A stretch of DNA of 44,256 nt from Microcoleus sp. FACHB-831 (GTDB lineage: Bacteria > Cyanobacteriota > Cyanobacteriia > Cyanobacteriales > FACHB-T130), in contig NZ_JACJON010000045.1 of NCBI RefSeq assembly GCF_014695585.1, positions 1 through 44,256 on the forward strand, written 5' to 3'. Under the pieces are notes generated by a model. That model did not search any database, was not told the origin of the DNA, and saw only the letters and a program-made list of their open reading frames with translations. The position numbers were made by a program, and so were the translations under genes. Shown here in pieces: positions 35,888 through 44,256 of the stretch; positions within the stretch are counted from its first letter, which is position 1, and each line of letters starts with the position of its first letter.

Positions 35888-38800
35888 ATGTCACTCAGCA
35901 ACAAGCTAATCAAGGGTGTCAAAAAGTTCAGCCGCCAGCTTTGGCAGGTATCTAGAACCATTACCAAAAGCCTAATGACGTGGCTTTTGCGCGGGATGAT
36001 GCTTAGGGGACGGAGGAACCGCGCAACAAACGCCGGATTCGTGTTGCCAACGGTGACAATGGTACTCCTGGTAGTAGTGTTGCTGACAACAGCGATCGTC
36101 TTCCGGTCTTTTGACAGGGCAAAAAATGCCAGCAATATCAGGGTGAGCGAGACAGTATTGGCAGCTGCCACTCCTGGAATTGACCGCGCTAAGGCAAAAA
36201 TAGCCCAAGTATTTAAAGATCCCGATGTGAACAAAAACAAACCATCGGAAGAACAATTATATGACGTAATGTCTAGGCGGAAATTTACCTTTGGTGATGA
36301 AATACAGCTGACGCTGGCTTATGACATTAATAACAGCGGCGGAATCGAAAGCACCACCATAGCTAATCTGGCAAGTGATGAAACCCTAAAGACCGCATGG
36401 AAGTTTCCAGTTGATACAAATAATGACGGTAAGTTTGATAGCTTCACACTTTACGGTATATATTTCCGTACTCCTGATGCGCGTACGACTAACTCAAACA
36501 GAACTCCTGTAGAGGCTAGAACAACGCCGATGGATGAGACTTTGGCAGGGGGAGCATGTGCCCAGGCTGCCGGTACAGCTGCTAGTAAGGCAGATGGTGC
36601 AGGTTGGTATACTATCGGTAACAGAGCCAAGAAAAGCTTCCTTGTATACACGGCAACAGTGCCAATTACTCAGGCGGATATAGATAGTCTAGACCCTGAT
36701 GTATATAAAAATAAAGAAGAGCAATTCCAGACTTATAAGGGGAACCAAGGCTTTTCTGCTGTAGAGTACCAACAAGATTGGGCACAGATACCGTTAGACA
36801 ACAATGCCGTAGTTTATGAAGATGACTTGGTAATTACGCCTGGTTCTGGTATCAACCTGAACGGTCGAATTATGACCAACAGTAATCTTATTACCGGCAG
36901 GGAATCAGCACAAACAGGCGAGATAAATTATTACCTAGTAAGCAGCCCGAATTCTTGCTTTTACAAAGAGGAAAATAGCAAGATAATAGTTGGTGGAAAT
37001 GTAGTTGTTGGTAGACCTGGTGCGACCACACCGTTTCTACCGGTTGACGTTCATCTGTTCAACCAAAGCAATAGAACTGCGACCCCCAACAGAGTTCAAC
37101 TAACAACGACAAATGACTCAGTAATTGATACGGCCAGCCAGATAGCGTATAACAGTCGTACTTATGCTGAACGAATAAACTCCCTAGTAAATACATGGGT
37201 AACTACAAACCCTGGTTCTTTACAAGGGGATGGTGCATTTTATAACGCTGCCGATCCAGATGATGTAATAAAGGCAATTAAGAACAACATCAACCCCAGA
37301 GATCCGCAGGTACGCCTGAAAGAATTAGAAGCTCACTTCAAAGACACCACGCGCCGCGTAGCTTTTAAAGAAGATCCTTTTATAAGTACGGCCCCGCAAC
37401 AAGCAAACATACAAGGAACCAAGGATACCGTGCGACCCCAGGATCTTTGGATGTTCCCAACCGATCCTAACAACGGCTTTGAGAGCAGCAGCTATAGTAA
37501 GGTTCTTCTAAGTAATTCAGGTAACACAATAAATCCACCAGCTACAGACCCAGAAAAACAGAAAGTGATGAAGAGGGAGCCATTGCTGGGCGATCGCGTT
37601 GTGGTGGGCAATGGCTTACCTGCCAAATGGGATGTTGTAGCTGGAAGAATCTTGGGCGAGGAGCGCAAACAACTCATCAAACCCTCTGGCGATGCAGTAT
37701 GGAATGGTTCTACGCAGAAGCGTTATCGCATTACCCAGACAAGACCTCTTTCAGATCTGGGGGATACAGATAGAAATGGCTTCTGGGAAGAAAGTGCGGC
37801 TAGATCCCCACAGCAGTTGCTAGATGGCTTCGGAGGTATGCGGGTAGTTACTGGGGCTGGCATTTACGTGGATGATGATGGCGATATTGCGAAGGGGCCT
37901 CCAACATACAAACGCCAGGACACAGATTCTAGTAACAAAGGTAAAACATCTTTTCTACCCCCTCCGCAATGGGATTTGAAATACGATCCCCAAGGGACTG
38001 CTCCAACCAAAGTCAACCTGGAAAAACTAAAGCTTGCAGGTGAAGACCCAATACTGGTGTGGCCTGACAGCATGCCTATGAGGGGTGGGTACGAGGAAAT
38101 TAATGGGAACGAAGAAAACCCCATTCCATTAGATAGAAAAGGCGATCTCTTAATGAGAGCGACGGCAGTTTATCACTACGCCACAGATGCAGTTACCAAT
38201 GTGAACCGTAGCGATATGAAACCGATCGCCTGTGTGAGTAGCTACTACAATCCTACAGATGAAAGGACAGCTAGAAATGAGGCAGGCTTAAAGGATGTGA
38301 GCGGCGTGATTGATACCAATGGTGATGGCACGCCCGACACCTTAGCCAATGGTAAGGCAATACTGCCAGCACTAGGAGCTAATGATGGCAAGTCAAACAA
38401 TGGTATCGTTTACCAACCAGTTGATAGAGGCTCTTTTGCAGGATCTTTAACCCAGCTCAGGCGCCAAGCCAGACTTGTATATCCAAACGGGCGCTTTGCC
38501 AACGAACCCTTGAGAAATGCGATCGAGAAATATACTGCTGGTGCTTTTGCAAATTTCACGATGGCTGACTATTCAGCAGTAGATACGGCCCTTTGTGCTC
38601 TCAGTATCTTGGATAAAACGGCAACCCCCGCAACTGTAGTACCTGATGGAGCAATCTACGAAACTGCATTTCTAGATACTCGCGAAGTTAAGGAAATTGA
38701 CAAAGTTAGGCCGACTCCTGGAACGGAAGCAAGCTATGACGTTTTCGTGGAAGATCGTCAGCCACTGGAAGTTAAAGCAACAGTATTGGATTTAAACTTG

Positions 38801-41020
38801 CTACGGCAAAAACAAATTGCAATTCAAGGCAGCCGTCCAGCTAAACCAGAGCCAGAGTACTTGCTGCCAAACAGCGGGATCATTTATGCAACGCGAGATG
38901 ACGCTGCGCTAGATCTGAGCAACAACAGTATAGATACTGCAACTCAAAAACGGCTGAGTTCGACTGACTTGGTGCTAGATCCTACGCGCAGGATTAGTGG
39001 AATCATGCTGGTTAACGGTACGCGCCTAGATCGGCCAAACACCACATATCAAGATATTGAGAAGGGTTTGATCTTAGCCACTAACTTACCAGCTTATGTC
39101 AAGGCCTCGGTAAACCCCATTTCAAGTGATGCTTACACCAAGACTGGCTTCAACCTGCATCAAACCCCAAGTGGGAGACTGCTAGAAGAGTTCAGCGATA
39201 TCAAGCTAGCAACAAAAGCCGGTACGTGGACATCCGCAGACTTCTATGGTCGTAAAGATACAGCTCTAGATCCAAACTTTGCTTGTCGTAAAGGCGACCC
39301 CAAGCTGCCAAATTGTACGGAGGGAGACTTATGGCGACAGGCAAGGGTGCTGGCAGATAGTGTAACTTTACTTTCTAGTAATTTCCAGTTTGGTTTCCGG
39401 GCGGATGGGGACTATGACTTGAGAAATAACGCTGGGATTGCCACCGTTGATTACACTCAAGGCGATAGCGAGAATAAGTTTGAGATTCCACAAAGCGTCG
39501 ATGAAACAAAGAATGGTGCTTTGCTGGGTATTGACCTAGATGGTAATGGAAAGGAAGAAGGTAGCGTCCCCGTTGACCAAAAGAAAGTCCCTGTCTCCTT
39601 GCTGCGTAGGTTTAATGGGTTTTTCGATAATGACTTCGTAACGAGCGCTCCTTGGTTTGATGTTAACGGATTTCCCGCTGATAAAAATGCCGCTACTTCC
39701 GGATTCCAGGGCAGCTCTTATGCCAATAACTTAGTAACGCCGATTCAGCGGCGGGCGCTTTTCCCAGAGTTCTTGATGGAAATTTGCCGGAAGATCCCTG
39801 TTTCCGAATGTGGCCCCAAGGACTGGTTTGTGGGCGTGGCTGGTGATACTCCTGGTGACGACGAACGTGAGGTGACAGCGCGTGAAATAGTCGCAAACGG
39901 AAAATACAAGAATAAAGTTAAGGTTAGCGAGCTTTTAGCGGGTACCACAGCTAGACCAGCTTTAAGAGAAGCAGATCAACGCTATCCTCGTCGAGTCGCA
40001 TTCTATCGCGACAGAAATAATCAACTGCTAGATTTGGAGGTGCTGGGAATCGGTAATAGCAATGACGCTTTTAACGATGACGAAGCAAAAGTCAAAAGAT
40101 ATAACCTAGATAGTTACGACAACACAAGGCGCCCTCGGTTGCATCCCACAGCTTTGTGGTACAGGACAACAGCCGGTAGCAACTTTACCTACAACCCTGG
40201 CAACCCCCTGTATGTAAAACCTCCAGAAACACTGCTGGGCGAGCCGCTTTTAGTGCCAGTCCTGCAAATTCAGACGCCTTTTGGTGCGGCTACCGCTAAT
40301 GCCCCCTTAGACGTTGAGCGCTCGATGGGAACAACAGACCCGAGCGCATCACCGACGATACAAACCCGACCAGGCACAACCGTACCGCGCAACACCATAC
40401 ACTGGATTCAGCCAGCTCATTATCCAGGTAATGCCACAGGCTCTACTAACAGCGAAACCTTCAATATGGTAATAGCTGGAGGCGATACTCCGGCCACTGA
40501 TACTGCACCTAACGGTGGTCTGCCTAACTTTGTGCGGTTGCTAGAAAACTGGCAGAAGAGCATTCCCAGGATCAGCGGGGGTCTGATACAGTTCAAGCGC
40601 AGTATCTATGCCACAGCTCCTTACGAGGTGGTAAGAGCAGGTGCAGCAAATACGAATAGGGCAAGAGATCTAAGCCGGTTTGGCTACGAGATCGAGAACA
40701 GTGGTATGGCTGATAACAATAGACCGTACAGGGTAAATAACAGTGCGGGCAGATCCCCATTCTTCCTCGCACCTGACAAGCGCGAGTGGGGGTTTGATGT
40801 AGCTTTGCTGTCTCAGTTACCAGACTTGTTCTCCCAACGCTTCACAAGCCCATCTTTAGACCCAAATGAGTTTTACAGGGAAGTCGGTCGGGATGACAAT
40901 TGGGTAAAAACGCTATTGTGCGCGAAGCAGGCCACGGGGACTCCAGGCAATTTACAACCTGCTATCAATTCCCCGCAATATCGTCCTACTCAGTTTTGTA
41001 ACGCAAAAAGTGGTGGCTGA
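35888..41020 (+). CDS. hpsA: Hormogonium polysaccharide biosynthesis protein HpsA
   Basis: A very large protein (1710 residues). A basic N-terminal leader of ~50 residues ends in NAG|FVLPTVTMVLLVVVLL, which looks like a prepilin peptidase site with Thr instead of Glu at +5, then one membrane helix and a giant extracytoplasmic domain. Five Asp-rich loops resemble calcium sites: DTNNDGKFD (~176), DTDRNGFWE (~626), DDDGDIAKG (~662), DTNGDGTPD (~809) and DLDGNGKEE (~1216). In Nostoc punctiforme hpsA starts a locus needed for the hormogonium polysaccharide and gliding. The pseudopilin genes hpsB and hpsC follow directly, as in that locus. I prefer the ATG at 35888 because AGGA precedes it; an in-frame ATG at 35867 is possible. 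Confidence 0.85.
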   Translation: MSLSNKLIKGVKKFSRQLWQVSRTITKSLMTWLLRGMMLRGRRNRATNAGFVLPTVTMVLLVVVLLTTAIVFRSFDRAKNASNIRVSETVLAAATPGIDRAKAKIAQVFKDPDVNKNKPSEEQLYDVMSRRKFTFGDEIQLTLAYDINNSGGIESTTIANLASDETLKTAWKFPVDTNNDGKFDSFTLYGIYFRTPDARTTNSNRTPVEARTTPMDETLAGGACAQAAGTAASKADGAGWYTIGNRAKKSFLVYTATVPITQADIDSLDPDVYKNKEEQFQTYKGNQGFSAVEYQQDWAQIPLDNNAVVYEDDLVITPGSGINLNGRIMTNSNLITGRESAQTGEINYYLVSSPNSCFYKEENSKIIVGGNVVVGRPGATTPFLPVDVHLFNQSNRTATPNRVQLTTTNDSVIDTASQIAYNSRTYAERINSLVNTWVTTNPGSLQGDGAFYNAADPDDVIKAIKNNINPRDPQVRLKELEAHFKDTTRRVAFKEDPFISTAPQQANIQGTKDTVRPQDLWMFPTDPNNGFESSSYSKVLLSNSGNTINPPATDPEKQKVMKREPLLGDRVVVGNGLPAKWDVVAGRILGEERKQLIKPSGDAVWNGSTQKRYRITQTRPLSDLGDTDRNGFWEESAARSPQQLLDGFGGMRVVTGAGIYVDDDGDIAKGPPTYKRQDTDSSNKGKTSFLPPPQWDLKYDPQGTAPTKVNLEKLKLAGEDPILVWPDSMPMRGGYEEINGNEENPIPLDRKGDLLMRATAVYHYATDAVTNVNRSDMKPIACVSSYYNPTDERTARNEAGLKDVSGVIDTNGDGTPDTLANGKAILPALGANDGKSNNGIVYQPVDRGSFAGSLTQLRRQARLVYPNGRFANEPLRNAIEKYTAGAFANFTMADYSAVDTALCALSILDKTATPATVVPDGAIYETAFLDTREVKEIDKVRPTPGTEASYDVFVEDRQPLEVKATVLDLNLLRQKQIAIQGSRPAKPEPEYLLPNSGIIYATRDDAALDLSNNSIDTATQKRLSSTDLVLDPTRRISGIMLVNGTRLDRPNTTYQDIEKGLILATNLPAYVKASVNPISSDAYTKTGFNLHQTPSGRLLEEFSDIKLATKAGTWTSADFYGRKDTALDPNFACRKGDPKLPNCTEGDLWRQARVLADSVTLLSSNFQFGFRADGDYDLRNNAGIATVDYTQGDSENKFEIPQSVDETKNGALLGIDLDGNGKEEGSVPVDQKKVPVSLLRRFNGFFDNDFVTSAPWFDVNGFPADKNAATSGFQGSSYANNLVTPIQRRALFPEFLMEICRKIPVSECGPKDWFVGVAGDTPGDDEREVTAREIVANGKYKNKVKVSELLAGTTARPALREADQRYPRRVAFYRDRNNQLLDLEVLGIGNSNDAFNDDEAKVKRYNLDSYDNTRRPRLHPTALWYRTTAGSNFTYNPGNPLYVKPPETLLGEPLLVPVLQIQTPFGAATANAPLDVERSMGTTDPSASPTIQTRPGTTVPRNTIHWIQPAHYPGNATGSTNSETFNMVIAGGDTPATDTAPNGGLPNFVRLLENWQKSIPRISGGLIQFKRSIYATAPYEVVRAGAANTNRARDLSRFGYEIENSGMADNNRPYRVNNSAGRSPFFLAPDKREWGFDVALLSQLPDLFSQRFTSPSLDPNEFYREVGRDDNWVKTLLCAKQATGTPGNLQPAINSPQYRPTQFCNAKSGG

Positions 41021-41025
41021 TCGTG

Positions 41026-41751
41026 ATGAAACGCAAACAAAAGCAGCATATTCCTCACTCTAGTCAGGCTGGTTTCACTCTCATCGAGTCGTTGGTGGCA
41101 ATTATAGTGGTAGCCGTTCTGCTGACAGCAATGGCACCTGTTATGGTTCTATCTACAGCGACAAGGATGCAGTCAAAGCGGGTGGAACGGGGAGTCGAAG
41201 CCTCCAAAGCCTACATCAATGCTCTCCAGTCAAGAGCGATTCCGGCTCCCGCCCACACAGTTCAGGTAGTGGGGGAGTACAAGCCCCCCACCACCGTTGG
41301 CGGAAAAGGAGAATTCACATCCAAAAGGGGTACTTTCACTGATGCGCCTGCTCCAAGTGCAGCAGATTTTACCTGTACCACACCAGGCGCAAATGGATAC
41401 TGCAAAAACACTCCGGGAGCGACCTTGTACTGTTTCGATATTGACGGTATTGCTGGCTGCGATAGTACCAGTCAGAGGGATTTGATAGTTCAGGCTGTTA
41501 GGAGTACAACAGTTGCTAATGGTAGCGATGATTCCGATAAGGGCTACCTGATGATGGTTAGGGTTTATAGGGCAGATGCCTTAAGGAACGGCGGTTTGCT
41601 TAAGACACAGAAGCTACAAGGTCAAAAACAAGCAACTTCTACAGCAGGAATGGGCGCTCGCCTATTGCCCCTGGTAGAAATGACTACAGAAATACGCCCT
41701 GCGAGACCCGACTATCAGGATTTCTGCGATCGCATTAGTTGTAAAAACTAG
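41026..41751 (+). CDS. hpsB: HpsB, type II secretion-like pseudopilin
   Basis: A 241-residue pseudopilin with a short basic leader and the processing site QAG|FTLIESLVAIIVVAVLL (Glu at +5), then a helix and a Cys-containing globular domain (six or more Cys, including FCDRISCKN at the end). The text GFTLIESLVAI is GspI/PilV-like. It starts 5 bases after the hpsA stop, so it is in the same operon. In Nostoc the hpsB product is thought to help export or assemble the motility polysaccharide. A GTG at 41023 precedes the chosen ATG. Confidence 0.82.
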   Translation: MKRKQKQHIPHSSQAGFTLIESLVAIIVVAVLLTAMAPVMVLSTATRMQSKRVERGVEASKAYINALQSRAIPAPAHTVQVVGEYKPPTTVGGKGEFTSKRGTFTDAPAPSAADFTCTTPGANGYCKNTPGATLYCFDIDGIAGCDSTSQRDLIVQAVRSTTVANGSDDSDKGYLMMVRVYRADALRNGGLLKTQKLQGQKQATSTAGMGARLLPLVEMTTEIRPARPDYQDFCDRISCKN

Positions 41752-41835
41752 CACAGTCTAATGGGTAAAGCTAATTCAGCTGTTGCCCGTTTCATATTTG
41801 AGGATTTGATAGATGTCAGGGGAGAAAATGGCACC

Positions 41836-42855
41836 ATGCTCGGACTAATCAAATTTATACTACTCGGCCAGTTGAAACGGCCTAAGCTAGCTGGGAAAAA
41901 TAGCGGCTTTACCCTAATAGAAGTGTTGGTGGCTATGATATTAGCGGTCATAGTCCTCGTCCCTCTGATGGGGTTTGCTATCAACATGGTGGACTCAGAC
42001 CGCAAAGAACAAGCAAAGTCAACATCAGACCAAGAAATTCAGTCAGCACTGAACTATATTGCTCAAGACCTGCAACAAGCAGTATATATCTACGATGGCG
42101 CAGGCATAACCGCCATTAAATCTCAACTGCCCCACGCTACTAATACTTCTCAAGTTCCCGTACTTGTATTTTGGAAGCGCGATATACAGCCGAACGTCAT
42201 ACCTATTGGGAGTGGGACAAAGTGTAGTAGCACTCCTAGCAAGTGCGATGACGCTTTTGTGTACTCGCTGGTGGTTTACTACCTCATGGATAATGGTAGT
42301 ACGCAGAATGTATGGTCTAAGAATGCATACAGTATTGGCCGAGTTCAAATAAATGGTAGTCTAACAGATGCAGCCGGTAAGGATCTCGTAAAGGCATCTC
42401 CAGGATATAAGATATTTAGCCTTGATGGTTTGGGTACGCTGTCAGACAAAATGAATAAGTGGCAAAAAAGTACTGATACCAATATAGACACCAACCCTAC
42501 TGCAAGACTGATTGATTATGTCGATAAAACTACTGCTGGAGTACCGGAACTGACTGACTGCACGAAATTATTTCTTCCCGACTCCGATCCTATAGTTGCA
42601 GCCACCTATACTCAACAAAAATTACAAACTCCAAGTTATACCGGTACTGACGCAGTCGATGCCAAGTTTCAAACACGTAGCTTCTACGCTTGTGTAGATT
42701 CAAATAGAAATACAGCGCGAGTGTTTATCAGAGGAAATGCTCTCGTTCGCTTTAGAGACTCCCCAGCCTCTAAATATAATCCGAATGCGGCGGCTTATTT
42801 CCCCATAGCAAGTGTCCAGGTTCAAGGACGCGGTGCTTTAGCTAACAACCAATAA
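41836..42855 (+). CDS. hpsC: HpsC, GspJ/PilW-like pseudopilin
   Basis: A prepilin-like protein with NSG|FTLIEVLVAMILAVIVL (Glu at +5) and a large C-terminal domain (about 300 residues) with DQEIQSALNYIAQDLQQAVYIYD, a segment typical of GspJ/PilW pseudopilins, and several Cys. From the ATG at 41836 it has 339 residues and AGGGGAG 11 bases upstream; the frame also opens at the ATG at 41761, 9 bases after hpsB, which would give a 49-residue leader. Third gene of the hps unit. Confidence 0.8.
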   Translation: MLGLIKFILLGQLKRPKLAGKNSGFTLIEVLVAMILAVIVLVPLMGFAINMVDSDRKEQAKSTSDQEIQSALNYIAQDLQQAVYIYDGAGITAIKSQLPHATNTSQVPVLVFWKRDIQPNVIPIGSGTKCSSTPSKCDDAFVYSLVVYYLMDNGSTQNVWSKNAYSIGRVQINGSLTDAAGKDLVKASPGYKIFSLDGLGTLSDKMNKWQKSTDTNIDTNPTARLIDYVDKTTAGVPELTDCTKLFLPDSDPIVAATYTQQKLQTPSYTGTDAVDAKFQTRSFYACVDSNRNTARVFIRGNALVRFRDSPASKYNPNAAAYFPIASVQVQGRGALANNQ

Positions 42856-42870
42856 AAAGGAGAAAACACT

Positions 42871-43452
42871 ATGCACAACCTGGCATCGTGGAAAATTATA
42901 CAGCAATTATTGTTAGAAAAAGAAAGCAATAAGCGATCGCAACCTGGAGCGAAGTTGGTGCGTAGTGGATCTAACTCTGGATTCACGATGATCGAGTTGT
43001 TAGTAGTGATTATAATCGTAGGGGTTCTAGCCGCGATCGCAGGCCCTAATTGGTTAGCCTTTACTAATCGGCAACGTATAAGTACAGTTAACGATGCCGC
43101 CTTTAGAACCTTACAGCGAGCGCAGTCAGAGGCTAAAAGAACAAAACTAGGCTACACCGTTAATTTTAGACAGCCTGCAAATGCACTTCCAGAGGTTGCT
43201 GTTTATGAAACTGGTAGTACGCCGGAATGGAAACCATTAAGCGAAAATTTAGAGTTAAAACCGAGACAAATTAAAATTATCGCACCTACAACCCCCATTT
43301 CGTTTGACTACCAGGGTAATGTAGATAAAAGATCCCCCACTACCCTTCCCGCTAAGGTTATAGTATCTGTACCCAATAGTGGCAGGAAGCAGTGTGTAAT
43401 TGTGGACACTCTTCTAGGAGGAATGAGAACAGCTTCCGGGTCGGGTTGTTAA
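42871..43452 (+). CDS. GspH/FimT-like pseudopilin 1
   Basis: A 193-residue minor pseudopilin with NSG|FTMIELLVVIIIVGVLAAIA (Glu at +5) after a 37-residue leader, then ISTVNDAAFRTLQRAQSEAKRTKLGY, the GspH/FimT signature. The C-terminal segment RKQCVIVDTLLGGMRTASGSGC has two Cys that could form a disulfide, and a matching segment exists in the next gene. An ideal ribosome-binding site (AAAAGGAGAA) precedes the ATG, 15 bases after hpsC, so it belongs to the hps operon. It may be HpsD, but I do not assign the symbol with confidence. Confidence 0.82.
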   Translation: MHNLASWKIIQQLLLEKESNKRSQPGAKLVRSGSNSGFTMIELLVVIIIVGVLAAIAGPNWLAFTNRQRISTVNDAAFRTLQRAQSEAKRTKLGYTVNFRQPANALPEVAVYETGSTPEWKPLSENLELKPRQIKIIAPTTPISFDYQGNVDKRSPTTLPAKVIVSVPNSGRKQCVIVDTLLGGMRTASGSGC

Positions 43453-43599
43453 TAGCAAGACTTTAGTTAGTAGGGGATAGATAATAAAAAAAATACATTT
43501 ATCCAAACCTTCTGCTGAATAATCAGTAAGAATACAGAAGATAAAAAGCGCACTTATAGAGAAACTAAAGAATAAGGTGCGTCTTTTTGTATATAACCA

Positions 43600-44142
43600 A
43601 TGTTGACCCGAAAGCCTGTTCGCGATCGCCTTGGATTCACGCTCATAGAAATGGTAGTAGTTGTTTTAATTGTCAGCATTTTGGGCGCGATCGCCGCCGC
43701 TAGCTGGACAGCTTTCCTTAATCTTCAGCAGCTTAACACCTCCCAAGACCAAGTTCTCCGAGCCATGCGCGAAGCCCAAAGTAACGCCAAACGCGACAAA
43801 CTTACTTGGCAAGTCAGCTTTCAACAAGTCAAAGGCGTCGCTCAGTGGGCAGTTAACCGTTCTGAATCCAACGAATTCATCCCCGCAGGCATTAGTTGGA
43901 ATCAACTCGGCCAAAATATTCAAGTAAACAAAGACGCAACAACTTTATATCGAGAAACTCAAGCAGGTAGGTGGCGAATACAATTCAACTATAAGGGTCA
44001 TCCGCAAGATGAACTAGCTGGAACAAAATTAGGAAAGATAACGCTATCTATTCAAAATGGCGGTCAACGCAAACGTTGCGTAATTGCTTCTACCCTAATA
44101 GGAACGTTACGAACAGATAAAGATAAAGACTGCTCAAAATAA
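43600..44142 (+). CDS. GspH/FimT-like pseudopilin 2
   Basis: A 180-residue paralogue of the preceding gene with a much shorter 12-residue leader: RLG|FTLIEMVVVVLIVSILGAIA, then LRAMREAQSNAKRDKLTWQVSFQQ and the C-terminal RKRCVIASTLIGTLRTDKDKDC. It shares the paired-Cys tail spacing with gene 1. A gap of 147 bases separates it from gene 1; the gap contains a weak hairpin-like sequence, so it may have its own promoter. The last real gene before the transposase at the window edge. Confidence 0.82.
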   Translation: MLTRKPVRDRLGFTLIEMVVVVLIVSILGAIAAASWTAFLNLQQLNTSQDQVLRAMREAQSNAKRDKLTWQVSFQQVKGVAQWAVNRSESNEFIPAGISWNQLGQNIQVNKDATTLYRETQAGRWRIQFNYKGHPQDELAGTKLGKITLSIQNGGQRKRCVIASTLIGTLRTDKDKDCSK

Positions 44143-44199
44143 CTATAGCCTTTCTCAAGTGAATGAGGTATAAAAGGGTGAATATTTGATGAGTTAAAA

Positions 44200-44256
44200 A
44201 TGAAAGCGTACTCCATTGATTTACGGCAAAAGATTATAGATGCGTACCACAGCCAG
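44200..44256 (+). mobile_element. IS630-family transposase, 5' end only
   Basis: The first 19 codons read MKAYSIDLRQKIIDAYHSQ, the start of the N-terminal helix-turn-helix of cyanobacterial IS630-type transposases. The frame runs off the window. TATAGCCTTTCTC near 44145 could be the element's left end, since this family inserts at TA, but the other end is not visible. Confidence 0.8.

Noticed and set aside
37864-38124. Minus-strand frames inside hpsA
   Set aside because: They are short, unrelated to any family I know, and hpsA is continuous across them.
43490-43590. Terminator between the two GspH-like genes
   Set aside because: The best stem is only about six pairs with a 23-base loop and a GU end; too weak to call.

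Overview
The window is chromosomal DNA from a cyanobacterium, most likely a filamentous, hormogonium-forming or gliding one. The octamer GCGATCGC (the cyanobacterial HIP1 site) recurs throughout. Several genes belong to cyanobacterium-specific families: a CruA-type lycopene cyclase, the Ycf49-like DUF2499/DUF3593 pair, and an hpsA-hpsB-hpsC hormogonium polysaccharide locus. I saw no rRNA, tRNA or CRISPR array.

Layout. 1-2071: a 3'-truncated IS4-type transposase abutting a 5'-truncated histidine kinase, so the left edge is rearranged. 2158-6853: a DUF937-like protein with an EF-hand-like loop, two envelope proteins of unknown function, and a membrane-anchored OmpA/MotB-like protein. 6960-16346: a long minus-strand run with a DsbA-like oxidoreductase, an unsplit and intein-free DnaE, ACP phosphodiesterase, GatA, a zinc-ribbon Ser/Thr kinase and the DUF3593/DUF2499 pair. 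16567-24732: csaB-like pyruvyl transferase, a coiled-coil protein, CruA, a small conserved protein, a PAP2 phosphatase, MgtC, and a membrane protein with 21-residue repeats and an HTH-like tail. 24942-27626: ClpB. 27646-32521: two tail-to-tail paralogous GT2 glycosyltransferases, a sulfotransferase overlapping an APS kinase by 4 bp, and a radical SAM/SPASM protein. 32674-35219: HtpG and ribosomal protein L28, separated by a nested inverted-repeat element and a lone CRISPR-repeat-like palindrome. 35888-44142: HpsA, HpsB, HpsC and two GspH/FimT-like pseudopilins. The window ends in the first 19 codons of an IS630-type transposase.

How the genes work together. Two regions read as systems. In the first, CysC would make PAPS and the adjoining sulfotransferase would use it, next to two glycosyltransferases; this suggests a sulfated surface glycan. 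In the second, five proteins with prepilin-like N-termini form one co-directional cluster. HpsA lacks Glu+5, as GspK and PilX do, and carries five Dx[DN]xDG-like loops. I infer that the cluster builds a pseudopilus-like tip or secretion complex for the motility polysaccharide. The rest is mostly housekeeping, and many genes end in clear inverted-repeat terminators.
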